DNA from: Patescibacteria group bacterium
GTDB lineage: Bacteria; Patescibacteriota; Minisyncoccia; Phycocordibacterales; Phycocordibacteraceae
Length of the DNA: 39,104 bases
Assembly: GCA_018970465.1 (NCBI GenBank)
Contig: JAGWWI010000006.1
Coordinates: 1-39,104 of the forward strand
Reading direction: 5' to 3'
Shown here: in pieces, positions 8,420-16,924 of the stretch
Layout: the number at the start of each line of letters is the position of its first letter
Position numbering within the stretch: the stretch's first letter is position 1
The notes under the pieces: model-generated
Database searches by the model: none
Told to the model about the DNA's origin: nothing
What the model saw: the letters and a program-made list of their open reading frames with translations, nothing else
Translations under genes and position numbers: made by a program

Positions 8420-9480
8420 GGCAGCCGCGCGGTGAGCGCGATCGCGAGCCCCAAGACCCCGGCGATGATCGTGATGACCCAGTAGCGCATCGTCACCTTC
8501 GCGGCAGGCCAGCCGAGAGCCTCGAAGTGGTGGTGGATAGGCGCGACGAGGAAGAGCTTCTTATGGAACGCCTTCTTCCAGAATACCTGCAGCAGGGTCG
8601 TGACGACCGTCGCCGCCAGGGGGAGCGCGATGAGGGGGAGGACGAAGACGCCGACCCCGCCGGCCAAGGTGTCGGACGCGAACGCGATCATCGCGAGCGC
8701 GAGCGTGAGCGCCATCGAGCCCGTCTCGGACATGTAAAAGCGCGCGGGCGGGATATTGAACCAGAGGAACGCCAAGGTCGCGCCCGCGACCGAGGCGGCG
8801 AAGGCCGCGAGCGAGACCTGGCCCTCGCCGAGCGCGATGCCCGCGTAGGTCATGAAGATGACGCTGAAGACGCCGCCCGCGAGTCCGTCTATGCCATCGA
8901 TCGTCCCGCCCGCGTAGATCGCGAGGGTGACGAGCGCGAAGAACGGCACGACGAATACGCCGAGGTAGAGGGGCGCCCCGAACGGCACGCCGATCGCGAC
9001 GACGCCGAGCTTCGCATAGAACCACCAGCCGGCGATCGCGCCGATCGTCCCGACGATCGCGAGCCGGCGCGCGAGCGGGAGGCCGCCCTTCCCTTCCCGG
9101 ATCTCGAGGAGGTCGTCGATGAGGCCCGCGACCGCGCCCGCCGCGAGCGCGAAGAGGGGGAGCCACGTCTCGCGGCGGTTGACGAAGTCGAGCGCAGCCC
9201 AGGTGCCGGCGTGCGTCCGCGCGAGGAGCCAGAAGAGCGCCGCGGTCGCGAGGACCGAGCACCAGATGAGGATGCCGCCCATCCGCGGGGTCGACACCTC
9301 GCGCTCCTTGTGGAGTTCGTTGAAGATGGGCGTGCCGCCGCCGCCGATGCCCTCTTTGCCCCCACGCTTCTTCCACGCCTTGTGCCGATACAGGATGCCC
9401 GCCAGGATGGGCGCGATCGCGATGCCGAGCGCGAACGCGGTCGCGGAGGGGATCAGCACTCTCGCGGCCGCGCCGATCAT
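8416..9480 (-). CDS. mraY: Phospho-MurNAc-pentapeptide transferase MraY
   Basis: A 354-aa polytopic membrane enzyme that moves phospho-MurNAc-pentapeptide from UDP to undecaprenyl phosphate, giving lipid I. Family motifs are present: D122-D123 in GLIDDLLEIREGK, TIDGIDGLAGG, and the C-terminal histidine cluster PIHHHFEALGW. The loop usually written GD-x-GSL reads SETGSM, so the expected Asp is Glu252, and the Asn of the NxxDGxDGLA motif is Gly. These substitutions are unusual, but the overall alignment remains convincing. It overlaps both the dacA-like and ftsW genes by 4 nt. Confidence 0.93.
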   Translation of the reverse strand: MIGAAARVLIPSATAFALGIAIAPILAGILYRHKAWKKRGGKEGIGGGGTPIFNELHKEREVSTPRMGGILIWCSVLATAALFWLLARTHAGTWAALDFVNRRETWLPLFALAAGAVAGLIDDLLEIREGKGGLPLARRLAIVGTIGAIAGWWFYAKLGVVAIGVPFGAPLYLGVFVVPFFALVTLAIYAGGTIDGIDGLAGGVFSVIFMTYAGIALGEGQVSLAAFAASVAGATLAFLWFNIPPARFYMSETGSMALTLALAMIAFASDTLAGGVGVFVLPLIALPLAATVVTTLLQVFWKKAFHKKLFLVAPIHHHFEALGWPAAKVTMRYWVITIIAGVLGLAIALTARLP

Positions 9481-10427
9481 GGCGTCGCGTGGGCGAAGTA
9501 CGTCTCGGCCGCTGCGACGAGCGCGGCGCCGTCCGTGAAGCGCGCGTCCTTCGACGAGCCGAGCACCACGACCGCGACCGGGTGCTCGATCCCCGCGTCG
9601 AAGACGAGCGCGAGATTGCCGCCCGCAAGGTCGGTGAAGCCCGTCTTCGAGAGGAGGAGGCCGGGGAAGTTCGGCGTCATCGGGTCCGTATTCTTGACGG
9701 TGATGCTCGCACCATTCTCGGCGCTCGCCGAGGCGGTCTGGCGCGTAGTCGCAAGCGCGATCGAGGGAGCCTTTGCAACCAAAGCGCCCGCAAGCCGGGC
9801 GATGTCGAACGCCGATCCGTAGCCGCCCGACTGCGTCGTCGAGAGATCGAGACCGTTGCCATTCAGCGCATACGTCTGCGAGAGGTCGAGCGCGGCCGCC
9901 GCGCCGGCCAAGGCCTCGCTCGTCGAGCGGGACTCGGCCGCGGCGACGGTGTCGGCGATCGCGGCGGCGCCGTCGTTCAAGGACGCGGTCAGCGTGAGTC
10001 GCGCGATGTTCTGGAGCTCGTACGTAGCGCCGGGCGCGAAAGCGTGCGGCATATCGACCGCGGTGTCGGAGGCAGACACGGTCACAGTCGCTGCGAGCGG
10101 GAGCTCCGAGACGGCCGCATAGACGGTAAGTAGCTTCGTGAGCGAGGCTAAGGGGAGCTGCGCGCCGGCGTTCTTGGCGTAGAGGGTTTTGCCGTCGGTA
10201 AGGTCGTAGACGATAGCCGCCTTGGCTTCGATCGGCGGGGCGACGAATACGGCCGGCGTAGTCGACGCGAGCGCGGCGGGCGCAGGCTTCGCCTTCTCGG
10301 GCGCGAGCGGGATGAAGAAGAAGATCGCGAGGACTGCAGAGGAGAGGAGCAGTGCGGCACCCGCCTCGCGGAAGCCGCGGTGCCGGTGCGCGATCGCGGC
10401 GAGCTCTTCAGTCGAGACGGTAGTCAT
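9477..10427 (-). CDS. D-alanyl-D-alanine carboxypeptidase-like (peptidase S11)
   Basis: A 316-aa membrane-anchored penicillin-binding enzyme. A cytoplasmic N-terminus is followed by one membrane helix (about 22-40), a Pro/Ala-rich linker, and the S11 domain with all three active-site motifs: SxxK at 95-98 (ASLTKLL), SxN at 149-151 (SLND) and KTG at 261-263 (LSKTGFTD). It probably trims the terminal D-Ala from pentapeptides outside the membrane. The protein ends shortly after the S11 core, without the C-terminal beta domain and amphipathic anchor of DacA; the N-terminal helix replaces that anchor. It lies between scpB and mraY with 4-nt overlaps on both sides. Confidence 0.92.
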   Translation of the reverse strand: MTTVSTEELAAIAHRHRGFREAGAALLLSSAVLAIFFFIPLAPEKAKPAPAALASTTPAVFVAPPIEAKAAIVYDLTDGKTLYAKNAGAQLPLASLTKLLTVYAAVSELPLAATVTVSASDTAVDMPHAFAPGATYELQNIARLTLTASLNDGAAAIADTVAAAESRSTSEALAGAAAALDLSQTYALNGNGLDLSTTQSGGYGSAFDIARLAGALVAKAPSIALATTRQTASASAENGASITVKNTDPMTPNFPGLLLSKTGFTDLAGGNLALVFDAGIEHPVAVVVLGSSKDARFTDGAALVAAAETYFAHATP

Positions 10428-10990
10428 GGTGTTTCGCGAGAGACGTCCGCCTCTCCGGCCGCAATCGCCTCCCCTGCTCCGCGCGCGAGCTCCTCGTAGC
10501 GCGGCAGGCTTGAGCGCTTCGAGATGCCGAGGTGCGCGAGCGCCTCGGTCGTGAGCGCGTAGCGCATGCGCCGGCGGTCAGCCGGGTCCTCCCTCCCCTC
10601 GATCAATCCGCGCAGGAGAAGCGTGCGCACCGACGCGGAGGAATTGACGCCGCGCACCCAGTCGATCTCGCTCCGCGTCACGCCCGCTTCGCCGGCTTGG
10701 TAGGCGATCGTCGCGAGGGTCTCGAGCCCCGCCTTGCCGAGGTCGCGTGAGCGCTCGCTCTCCCAGAGCTTCTTGACCAAGGGCGCGGCCTCGGGCGAGG
10801 TGCGGAGCTCAACCTCCTCGCCCGTCTCGATGAGCGCGAGGCCGGCGATCTCGACCGATTTGCGCAAGGCCGCGAGCACCGGTTCGAGCTCGCGCTCCTT
10901 GATCTCCAAGAGGCCCGCGAGCTGCTTCTTCGCGAGCGGCTCCCCTGCCGCGAACAAGATGGCGAGTGCCGCTCCCGGTGGGGTCAACAT
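10424..10990 (-). CDS. scpB: Segregation and condensation protein B
   Basis: A 188-aa protein with two winged-helix domains that binds ScpA and SMC to form the chromosome condensin. Recognisable features are the N-terminal ALAILFAAGEPLAKKQLAG helix region, the ELRTSPE strand, and the second winged helix LETLATIAYQAGEAGVTRSE with IDWVRGVNSSASVRTLLLRG. I chose ATG 10990 over the in-frame upstream ATG at 11023 because the extra residues are a Gly-rich run, family members start at this point, and TAGAAT lies 7 nt upstream. It overlaps the next gene by 4 nt. Confidence 0.93.
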   Translation of the reverse strand: MLTPPGAALAILFAAGEPLAKKQLAGLLEIKERELEPVLAALRKSVEIAGLALIETGEEVELRTSPEAAPLVKKLWESERSRDLGKAGLETLATIAYQAGEAGVTRSEIDWVRGVNSSASVRTLLLRGLIEGREDPADRRRMRYALTTEALAHLGISKRSSLPRYEELARGAGEAIAAGEADVSRETP

Positions 10991-10997
10991 TCCCCCT

Positions 10998-11003
10998 ATT
11001 CTA
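10998..11003 (-). promoter_or_regulatory. Possible internal -10 element before scpB
   Basis: TAGAAT, 7 nt before ATG 10990, in the 58-nt gap between scpA and scpB. A purine run AGGGGG sits directly before the ATG, too close for a standard ribosome site. Confidence 0.4.
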
Positions 11004-11048
11004 CCTCCGCCGCCCGGCCCCACAACCCTCGGGCTTGGGGACGTCGCG

Positions 11049-11780
11049 CTACCCGTAGCGCGGGACGGCCTCGGGGGCGGTGTGGCTGATGCGGATGTCG
11101 CCGTACTGCTCCCACTGCTCGGCGGCGACGGCGCCCTGCTTGACGAGCTCGAGGAGCGCGAGGAAGGAGACGATCACCTCGACTTTCTCCTTCGCGCCCC
11201 CGGCGAATTCTTTAAACGACAGGTTCATCGCCTGCTGCACCCGCGCCGCGAGGCGGTCCATCATTTCCTCGATCGTCACCAACGGCTTCACTTTGTGCTC
11301 CGGGAGCTTCTCGACCGCCTCGCGCGCGGCGAGGAGACGCGACAGCGTCTCCGCGAGCGCCTCTGATGACAGGTCTTTACTTGGCGCGAAGAAGACCTCG
11401 GGCGCGCGCTCTCCTGCCGGATACATCGGCGCGCGGCCGTAGAGCCGCGCGAGCTCCGCGGAGGCTTCGCGCACTTTCGCGTATGCCTCGAGCCGGCGCT
11501 TCAGGTCTGCGACGTCGGCGCTCTCCTCCTCGGTCAGGGAGAGGTCAGGGAGGAGCGACTTGCTCTTCACGAGAATCAAGGTCGCGGCGATCGCGATGAA
11601 TTCGGTCACGTCCTCGATCGGGAAGGCCTCTTGACTCTTCACATGCTGTACGAAGTCGTCCGTGATCGAGGCGAGCGCGAGGTCGTTGACGAGAAGCTTC
11701 CTCGCAGCGATCAGGTCGAGGACGAGGGAGAGGGGCCCCTGGTAGGCGTCGGTCTTGATCTCGTACGCTAGTTCACCCAT
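11049..11780 (-). CDS. scpA: Segregation and condensation protein A
   Basis: A 243-aa kleisin that bridges the SMC heads. The N-terminal signature AYQGPLSLVLDLIAARKL (compare FxGPLDLLLxLI) and the helix EFIAIAATLILVKSKSLLP are typical; the C-terminal winged helix KVEVIVSFLALLELVKQGAV binds the SMC cap. It overlaps the pepA-like gene upstream by 8 nt and is followed by scpB. The smc gene is not in this window. Confidence 0.94.
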   Translation of the reverse strand: MGELAYEIKTDAYQGPLSLVLDLIAARKLLVNDLALASITDDFVQHVKSQEAFPIEDVTEFIAIAATLILVKSKSLLPDLSLTEEESADVADLKRRLEAYAKVREASAELARLYGRAPMYPAGERAPEVFFAPSKDLSSEALAETLSRLLAAREAVEKLPEHKVKPLVTIEEMMDRLAARVQQAMNLSFKEFAGGAKEKVEVIVSFLALLELVKQGAVAAEQWEQYGDIRISHTAPEAVPRYG

Positions 11781-13182
11781 CTTTGGTTTGCCATTGCTCG
11801 ATGAAGCGGACGAAGAGCCGCACCGGCGAGCCGGCGGCTCCCTTCGCGAGCTTGTCGCTCTCGATCGCCGTCATGCGTGGCGCGATGTCGAGGTGCGCCC
11901 AGGGGCAGCCGAGATCCTTCGCGAACTGCCAGAGGAGCGTGGCGGCGTTCACGACATCGCCAAACTTCGCCGCGCCCACCGGCGCGTTCGTATAGTCGGC
12001 GAAGGTCGCCTTGATATTCTCCTCGTACTCCTCCCACAAAGGCATCCGCCAGAGGTAGTCGCCCGAGGCTTCGCCGAGTTCGTTCAGCCGGTCGGCGAGC
12101 CGTTCATCGTTTGCAAAATATGCGACGGCGCGCAGGCCGAGCGCGGAGATCGAGGAGCCGGTCAGGGTCGCGGCGTCGAGGACGACGGCCGGGTTGAAGC
12201 GCTTCGCGTAGCAGAGCGCGTCGGCGAGGATGAGGCGGCCCTCGGCGTCGGTGTTCGCGACCTCGATCGTCTTCCCCGAGAGCGTCCGCAGGATGTCGCC
12301 CGGGCGCATCGCCTCGGAGGCCGACATGTTCTCGACCGCAGGGACGAGCGCCACCACGCGCTTCTTCACGCCGAGCTTCGCCGCGGTGACGATCGCGGCG
12401 ATCGCGGCCGCGCCGCCCGACATATCCATGTGCATCTCGTACATATGGTCGCCGGTCTTGATATTGAGGCCGCCGCTGTCGAAGGTGACGCCTTTGCCGA
12501 TGAGTACGATCGGCTTCCCTTTCGCGCCGGCATATTCCATCACGATGAAGGCTGGTTCCTCCGCCGAGCCCTTCGCGACGCCGGCAACCGCGCCCATGCC
12601 TGCCTTCTCGATCTCTTTGCGCCCCCAAACGGTCACCTTGATCGGAAGGCCCTTCGCAGCCTTCTTCGCCGCCGCGGCGAGAGAGCGCGGCGTCATCGCG
12701 CCGCCCGGGGTGTTCGCGAGTTCGCGGCAGGCGTTCACGCCCTCGCCCACTATTTGCCCCACGGCGAAGCCCTTCTTCATCTCCGCAGGCGTCTTGCCGC
12801 AGATGAGGATTTCTTCGAGCGGCTCGGGTCGGTCGGGGGCGGGAGACTTAAACGAGTCGAAGTCGTAGTCGGCCATCACGAAGTTCTCGGCGACTTCGCG
12901 CGCGAGCTCCGGCAACGAGAGCGAATTGAGGTGCGGGAACGGCGACTTGTTTAACTGTAAGGCGATTCGCGTCGCCTTCTGCGCCTTGGCCTGCCGCACG
13001 ATCTCGCGGCAGATGAGGCGGAACTTCCTGAGCGTCACGTCCGCCCACGGCCCCGCACCAATTTCAATCCACTCGACGCCGTCTTCGCGCACCGCGCGCA
13101 CGGTCGCCCCCTCGGTCACGCGGACGCGCACGTATCCGGCCGGAGCGTTCTCGATCGGCTTGTCGGTAAAGGCGATCTTCAT
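11773..13182 (-). CDS. pepA: Leucyl aminopeptidase (M17)
   Basis: A 469-aa cytosolic dizinc aminopeptidase that removes N-terminal residues from peptides. The metal ligands K230, D235, D253, D312 and E314 are visible in GKGVTFDSGG, MHMDMSGGA and the family signature NTDAEGRLILADA, with catalytic K242 and R316. The N-terminal macro-like domain (about 1-150) is divergent, as usual. The gene follows aspS with a 3-nt gap and overlaps scpA by 8 nt. PepA also binds DNA at Xer sites in E. coli; nothing here shows whether that applies. Confidence 0.95.
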   Translation of the reverse strand: MKIAFTDKPIENAPAGYVRVRVTEGATVRAVREDGVEWIEIGAGPWADVTLRKFRLICREIVRQAKAQKATRIALQLNKSPFPHLNSLSLPELAREVAENFVMADYDFDSFKSPAPDRPEPLEEILICGKTPAEMKKGFAVGQIVGEGVNACRELANTPGGAMTPRSLAAAAKKAAKGLPIKVTVWGRKEIEKAGMGAVAGVAKGSAEEPAFIVMEYAGAKGKPIVLIGKGVTFDSGGLNIKTGDHMYEMHMDMSGGAAAIAAIVTAAKLGVKKRVVALVPAVENMSASEAMRPGDILRTLSGKTIEVANTDAEGRLILADALCYAKRFNPAVVLDAATLTGSSISALGLRAVAYFANDERLADRLNELGEASGDYLWRMPLWEEYEENIKATFADYTNAPVGAAKFGDVVNAATLLWQFAKDLGCPWAHLDIAPRMTAIESDKLAKGAAGSPVRLFVRFIEQWQTKDG

Positions 13183-13185
13183 AGT

Positions 13186-14541
13186 TTAGAGTTCGGTCTC
13201 TGCAGGGGCGCCGGAGAGCAGGGAGTCGATGCGGTGCATGTCGCGCGGGAACATGCTCGCCTGGCGGATGTTCTTCAATCCCAGTATCTGCATCGTCATG
13301 CGCTCTGCGCCGAAGGCGAATCCGCCTTCAGGCGGCACGCCGTAACGGAATGCCTCGAGGAACATCTCGATCTTCTTCGGGTCCATCTGCCACTTCTCGA
13401 CGTGCTCGAGTAGCTGCTGGTAGTCGTTCACGCGGCGGCCGCCGGAGAGCCACTCGACGCCCCGGCAGAGGAGGTCCATGCCCTCGTTGAATTCAGGCTG
13501 CTCCGGGTTCGGGTAGACGTAGAACGGCTTCTGGCGCGTCGGGTAGCCGTAGACATAGACGAAGTCCGAGCCGGTCTCCTCTTTGATGATCTGGCAGAGT
13601 TCGCGCTCGTCCTCCGGATTGAGGTCCTTCTCGCCGCGTATGTCCCGACCGGTCTTCGCGAAGATCTTCTCCTGCGCTTCTGTCAGGGAAAGTGTCGGCG
13701 TCTTTTCGATCATGACTGGCAGCGTCGCGCCAAGGAACGCGAGCTCGGAGGCGCAGCGTCGGCCCACCTCGTCGAGGATGTGCCGGACGGTCGCCTCGGA
13801 CATGTCACGCACATCACGCCACGAATCGATGAAGCCCATCTCGGCGTCGAGGGAGACGATCTCCGTGAGGTGACGCGTGGTGGCCGAAGGCTCGGCGCGG
13901 AAGACCTTGTTGACCGAGAAGACGCGCTCGAAGGCGGTCATCACGATCTGCTTGTAGAGCTGCGGCGACTGCGTGAGGTAGGCGCTCTTGCCGAAGTAGT
14001 CCACCTTGAAAACCTCCGCACCGCCCTCGGCGGTCGCGGGCGTGATCGCGGGGGCCTGGAACTCGAAGAAGTCCTGCGACTTCATAAATTCGCGGAACGA
14101 GTCGATGATGACGCTCTGGACCTTGAAGATCGCGCGGAGCCGCGGGTGTCGCAGGGTCAAGGCGCGATGGTCGAGCTCGGTCGCGAGGTCGAGGTTGAAG
14201 CCTTCGGCCGAGAGGTCGAACGGCAAGGGCTCGGCGGGAGCGAGCACCTCGATCGCCTTGATCTCGAGCTCGATATCGCCGTTCGCCTTCCCGACTTGTA
14301 CGTTCTTCTCGGGGCGCTTATTGACGAGGCCTCCGACACGGACGACATACTCATTCCGCAATTCTTTCGCGGCCTCCATCGCGGGCGAATTCGGCAGCAC
14401 GACGCCTTGCACCGTGCCCGAGCGGTCGCGCAGGTCGAAGAAGACCATCTTGCCCTGGTCGCGGCGGACATCGACCCAGCCGGAGATGCTGACCTCCTGC
14501 CCGACCTTCTCCCCGAGTTTTCCTATGAGCGTGCGTTCCAT
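13186..14541 (-). CDS. aspS: Aspartyl-tRNA synthetase, archaeal/short type
   Basis: A 451-aa class II synthetase. Residues about 1-110 form the OB-fold anticodon-binding domain (SISGWVDVRRDQGKMVFFDLRD). The catalytic core has motif 2 (VFRAEPSATTRHLTEIVSLDAE) and motif 3 (GFAFGAERMTMQILGLKNIR). The length, absence of the bacterial GAD insertion, and ending FPRDMHRI place it in the archaeal/eukaryotic-type AspRS group, often non-discriminating and paired with GatCAB to make Asn-tRNA. Discrimination cannot be read from sequence alone, and AsnRS is the main alternative; FPRD-R near the end favours AspRS. It lies 17 nt after trpS. Confidence 0.9.
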   Translation of the reverse strand: MERTLIGKLGEKVGQEVSISGWVDVRRDQGKMVFFDLRDRSGTVQGVVLPNSPAMEAAKELRNEYVVRVGGLVNKRPEKNVQVGKANGDIELEIKAIEVLAPAEPLPFDLSAEGFNLDLATELDHRALTLRHPRLRAIFKVQSVIIDSFREFMKSQDFFEFQAPAITPATAEGGAEVFKVDYFGKSAYLTQSPQLYKQIVMTAFERVFSVNKVFRAEPSATTRHLTEIVSLDAEMGFIDSWRDVRDMSEATVRHILDEVGRRCASELAFLGATLPVMIEKTPTLSLTEAQEKIFAKTGRDIRGEKDLNPEDERELCQIIKEETGSDFVYVYGYPTRQKPFYVYPNPEQPEFNEGMDLLCRGVEWLSGGRRVNDYQQLLEHVEKWQMDPKKIEMFLEAFRYGVPPEGGFAFGAERMTMQILGLKNIRQASMFPRDMHRIDSLLSGAPAETEL

Positions 14542-14558
14542 AGATAAGAAAGTTGTGG

Positions 14559-15512
14559 TTAAGCGACGCCGATCGCGGCGCGGACCCGTTCCATCTTCGC
14601 ATTCGCGACGGCGCGGGCCCGCTCCCCGCCCTTCGCGAGGACGTCGGCGATGAGGGTGTCGTCGCCTTTGAGTTCGTCATACTTCGCGCGGATGGGGGCG
14701 AAGTAGGCGTCGAGGTCCTCAATGAGTGCCTCTTTGAGCTCTTTGTATTTGCCGCGCTTCTCCTCGTAGAGGGCCATAAGCTCGCCCTCGGGCCGGACGA
14801 GCCGGTGGATCGCGAAGACGTGCTCGGGCTTGTCGCCCTTCGAGTCGGTGGTGATGCTCATCACAGCCTTCGCGATCTCGTCGCGGGAGGCGAAGAGCGG
14901 GATCGTGTTGCCATAGCTCTTGCTCATCTTGCGGCCGTCGGTGCCGGGGACGACCGCGACCTCCTCCTGGATGATCGGCTCGGGGAGCGTGAAGACCTCC
15001 TCTTTGAACACGCGGTTGAACTTCTCTGCCGTGTCGCGGGCATACTCGACGTGCTGCTTCTGGTCGGCGCCGACGGGGACGACGTTCGCGTCGTAGAGGA
15101 GGATGTCGGCGGCCATGAGCATTGGGTAGTTGAAGGTGCCGACCGACACCTCCCTCCCCTTCGCCTCAGCGTCTTTGTAGGCGTGCGCGCGCTCGAGGTA
15201 CGGCATCGTGGTGATGGTGTCGAAGATCCAGCAGAGTTCGGTGTGCGCGGTCACCTCCGACTGCTTGAAGACGACCGCCCGCGCAGGGTCGAGGCCGGCG
15301 GCGAGGTATGCGAGGATGCACTCGCGCGAGAGGCGGCGCATCTCCTCAGCGTCTTGGATGAAGTTGAGCGTGTGGTAGTCGGCGAGGAAGAGGTAGGCGT
15401 TGTACTTCCCCGTCATGAAGAGGTCGATGGCGGGCTTCAATGCGCCGAAATAGTTGCCGATGTGGAGGTCGCCGGTCGGCTTGATGCCGGTCAGGAGGAC
15501 GGGTTTTGCCAT
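14559..15512 (-). CDS. trpS: Tryptophanyl-tRNA synthetase
   Basis: A 317-aa class I synthetase charging tRNA-Trp. It starts MAKPVLLTGIKPTGDLHIGN with HIGN at 17-20, contains ADYHTLN, and has a perfect KMSKS loop in GRKMSKSYGNTI. It heads the long minus-strand block down to gltX. An extended -10 (TGCTAGAGT) stands 6 nt before the ATG, directly after the T-run of the upstream gene's terminator, so it probably starts a new transcription unit. Confidence 0.97.
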   Translation of the reverse strand: MAKPVLLTGIKPTGDLHIGNYFGALKPAIDLFMTGKYNAYLFLADYHTLNFIQDAEEMRRLSRECILAYLAAGLDPARAVVFKQSEVTAHTELCWIFDTITTMPYLERAHAYKDAEAKGREVSVGTFNYPMLMAADILLYDANVVPVGADQKQHVEYARDTAEKFNRVFKEEVFTLPEPIIQEEVAVVPGTDGRKMSKSYGNTIPLFASRDEIAKAVMSITTDSKGDKPEHVFAIHRLVRPEGELMALYEEKRGKYKELKEALIEDLDAYFAPIRAKYDELKGDDTLIADVLAKGGERARAVANAKMERVRAAIGVA

Positions 15513-15518
15513 GGCGCT

Positions 15519-15527
15519 ACTCTAGCA
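15519..15527 (-). promoter_or_regulatory. Extended -10 promoter of the trpS block
   Basis: TGCTAGAGT with 6 nt to ATG 15512. It abuts the poly-T of the terminator at 15539-15568, a compact terminator-promoter junction. Confidence 0.6.
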
Positions 15528-15538
15528 TAAAAATGACT

Positions 15539-15568
15539 CGCCGCCGGACTCCTTTCGGGCCGGCGGCG
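15539..15568 (-). terminator. Intrinsic terminator after the GreA-domain gene
   Basis: A 9-bp perfect stem (CGCCGCCGG / CCGGCGGCG), 12-nt loop, then AGTCATTTTTA on the minus strand. It lies 30 nt after the stop of the gene at 15599. Confidence 0.8.
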
Positions 15569-15598
15569 CGGTTCAGTTGGCGGCGTGCCGAGGAAGGC

Positions 15599-16084
15599 TC
15601 AGGCAGCGAGCCGTTCTGGGCGGTACCTTGCCGCCTCGTCAAGCGGTTCGACTTTTTCGATGGTGACCTTACAGGTCTTGCCCCCCATCTGCACCCGACG
15701 AGTCTCGCCGACTTTGCGGCCGAGGAGCGGCTGGATGGAGAGAGCAAAGTAGCTTACCACTTGGGGCCAAGGGCCTGGCGTGGGTTCTGCGTAGCCATCG
15801 ATCATGAAGACCTTCTGGCTCGCCCTAGTCCCGTTGTCGATGGTGAGCGTGACCACTTGGCCGATGGCGACACGCTTGAACTGCCGGGCCAGTCCGACGA
15901 GTTCGACGCCAGCGGGATCACGCAGGATCCTGCAGATTTCCTGAATCTGCGCTTCCACCGCGGCGCTTCCGGTGCCAGAGTTCGCGACGCCCTCCTGACT
16001 GAGAACGCTTTTTCCTTGTTGGCCGAGGTCGCGCAGCAGAGCCGTGAGCTGCGTGTGACCCCAAGTCGTGATCTTTCGAGCCAT
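15599..16084 (-). CDS. Protein with GreA/GreB C-terminal-like domain
   Basis: A 161-aa protein. Residues about 85-155 match the FKBP-like C-terminal domain of GreA/GreB elongation factors: VAIGQVVTLTIDNG, then YFALSIQPLLGRKVGETRRV and a GGKTCKVTIEKV strand (compare SPLGRALLGKKVGD). The N-terminal half lacks the long GreA coiled coil with its acidic tip, so RNA-cleavage stimulation is not expected; it may bind RNA polymerase in another way. ATG 16084 is chosen over an in-frame upstream start because the motif AGAAGGGGG precedes it as a strong ribosome site and the extra residues are unlike the domain. It lies downstream of tRNA-Tyr. Confidence 0.7.
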   Translation of the reverse strand: MARKITTWGHTQLTALLRDLGQQGKSVLSQEGVANSGTGSAAVEAQIQEICRILRDPAGVELVGLARQFKRVAIGQVVTLTIDNGTRASQKVFMIDGYAEPTPGPWPQVVSYFALSIQPLLGRKVGETRRVQMGGKTCKVTIEKVEPLDEAARYRPERLAA

Positions 16085-16203
16085 GTTTCCCCCTTCTGAA
16101 AACAACAATCGGCCCCCGATTGGGCCAAGTGGATGATACTGCGATTGTAGGCTAATGCAAGAGCTTGCGCTCTTGGCGCTGTTCACAAATTGCACAGGTT
16201 GAT

Positions 16204-16290
16204 TGGTGCGCCGGGTTGGATTCGAACCAACGTAGGGCGATGCCCGACAGATTTACAGTCTGTTGCGATTGACCACTCCGCCACCGACGC
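16204..16290 (-). tRNA. tRNA-Tyr (GUA)
   Basis: An 87-nt class II tRNA with encoded CCA. The acceptor stem is GCGTCGG / CCGGCGC with discriminator A. The anticodon stem-loop ACAGA-CTGTAAA-TCTGT gives anticodon GUA. A long variable arm follows, and the T-arm is GTTGG-TTCGAAT-CCAAC. The tyrosyl-tRNA synthetase gene lies just upstream in the same direction, separated by an HTH gene that ends inside this tRNA. Confidence 0.97.
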
Positions 16291-16918
16291 GCTTGTTCGT
16301 CAAGTCCTGGCGGTACTCCCCTATCCAGGCGAGTATCTGCGCCAGCAACTTCTTATCACTATAGCATATATGCACCAAGCCGTTAGTCATGCGCGGCCCC
16401 CGAGGGCCGGGCGCTGCCGCCTTCTTTATGTACGGCTTTATAAACTGCTCTTTTGGTATTTGCAGCAACTTGCTCCAATAGGTCGTCAGCATAGCCGGAT
16501 CCTGTCCTTCATAGCAGTAGATATGGCCCCTAACACGCGTTTCGTCGACTCGACAAATCTCAGAAAGAAATCTTCGGAATATAAGCGCAATCTCAGGGTC
16601 GGAATTGGCGAAGTCGACAGTATGCGTCCCAGCCTTGTACCCCTCTGCCCAGTAGAGCATAACCGCCGCTAGCTTCAATCGTTCCTCCTTTGGCGTTTGC
16701 CGATTTTTAATGCGATAAGACAGAGGCTTCGCGTCAAAGCGGATCCGGCTGTTCTCAGATGCCGAACGTCGCGCTATATCATGCTTGCGTAAGGCGTAGT
16801 AGACCGCATCTTTCTTCACCTCGAATGCTTCGGCCACTTGTCGAGCGCTCTTCCCAGTTTTATAGAGATGGATCGCCCTCAGCTGATCTTTATCTGACAA
16901 TGCTGCCACAAATGGCAT
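16253..16918 (-). CDS. HTH protein of a CPR-type family, ending inside tRNA-Tyr
   Basis: A 221-aa protein. Residues about 8-50 form a helix-turn-helix (HLYKTGKSARQVAEAFEVKK). The rest (KLAAVMLYWAEGYK... VDFANSDPEIALIFRRFL... GLVHICYSDKKLLAQILAWI) recalls a family scattered through CPR genomes, with a fold possibly related to LAGLIDADG endonucleases; that relation is a guess from pattern only. The last 12 codons and the TAA stop lie within tRNA-Tyr, with the stop in the anticodon loop. Base composition is clearly more AT-rich than the flanks, suggesting acquired DNA between tyrS and its tRNA. CATAAT stands 6 nt before the ATG. Confidence 0.75.
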   Translation of the reverse strand: MPFVAALSDKDQLRAIHLYKTGKSARQVAEAFEVKKDAVYYALRKHDIARRSASENSRIRFDAKPLSYRIKNRQTPKEERLKLAAVMLYWAEGYKAGTHTVDFANSDPEIALIFRRFLSEICRVDETRVRGHIYCYEGQDPAMLTTYWSKLLQIPKEQFIKPYIKKAAAPGPRGPRMTNGLVHICYSDKKLLAQILAWIGEYRQDLTNKRVGGGVVNRNRL

Positions 16919-16924
16919 ACAGCA

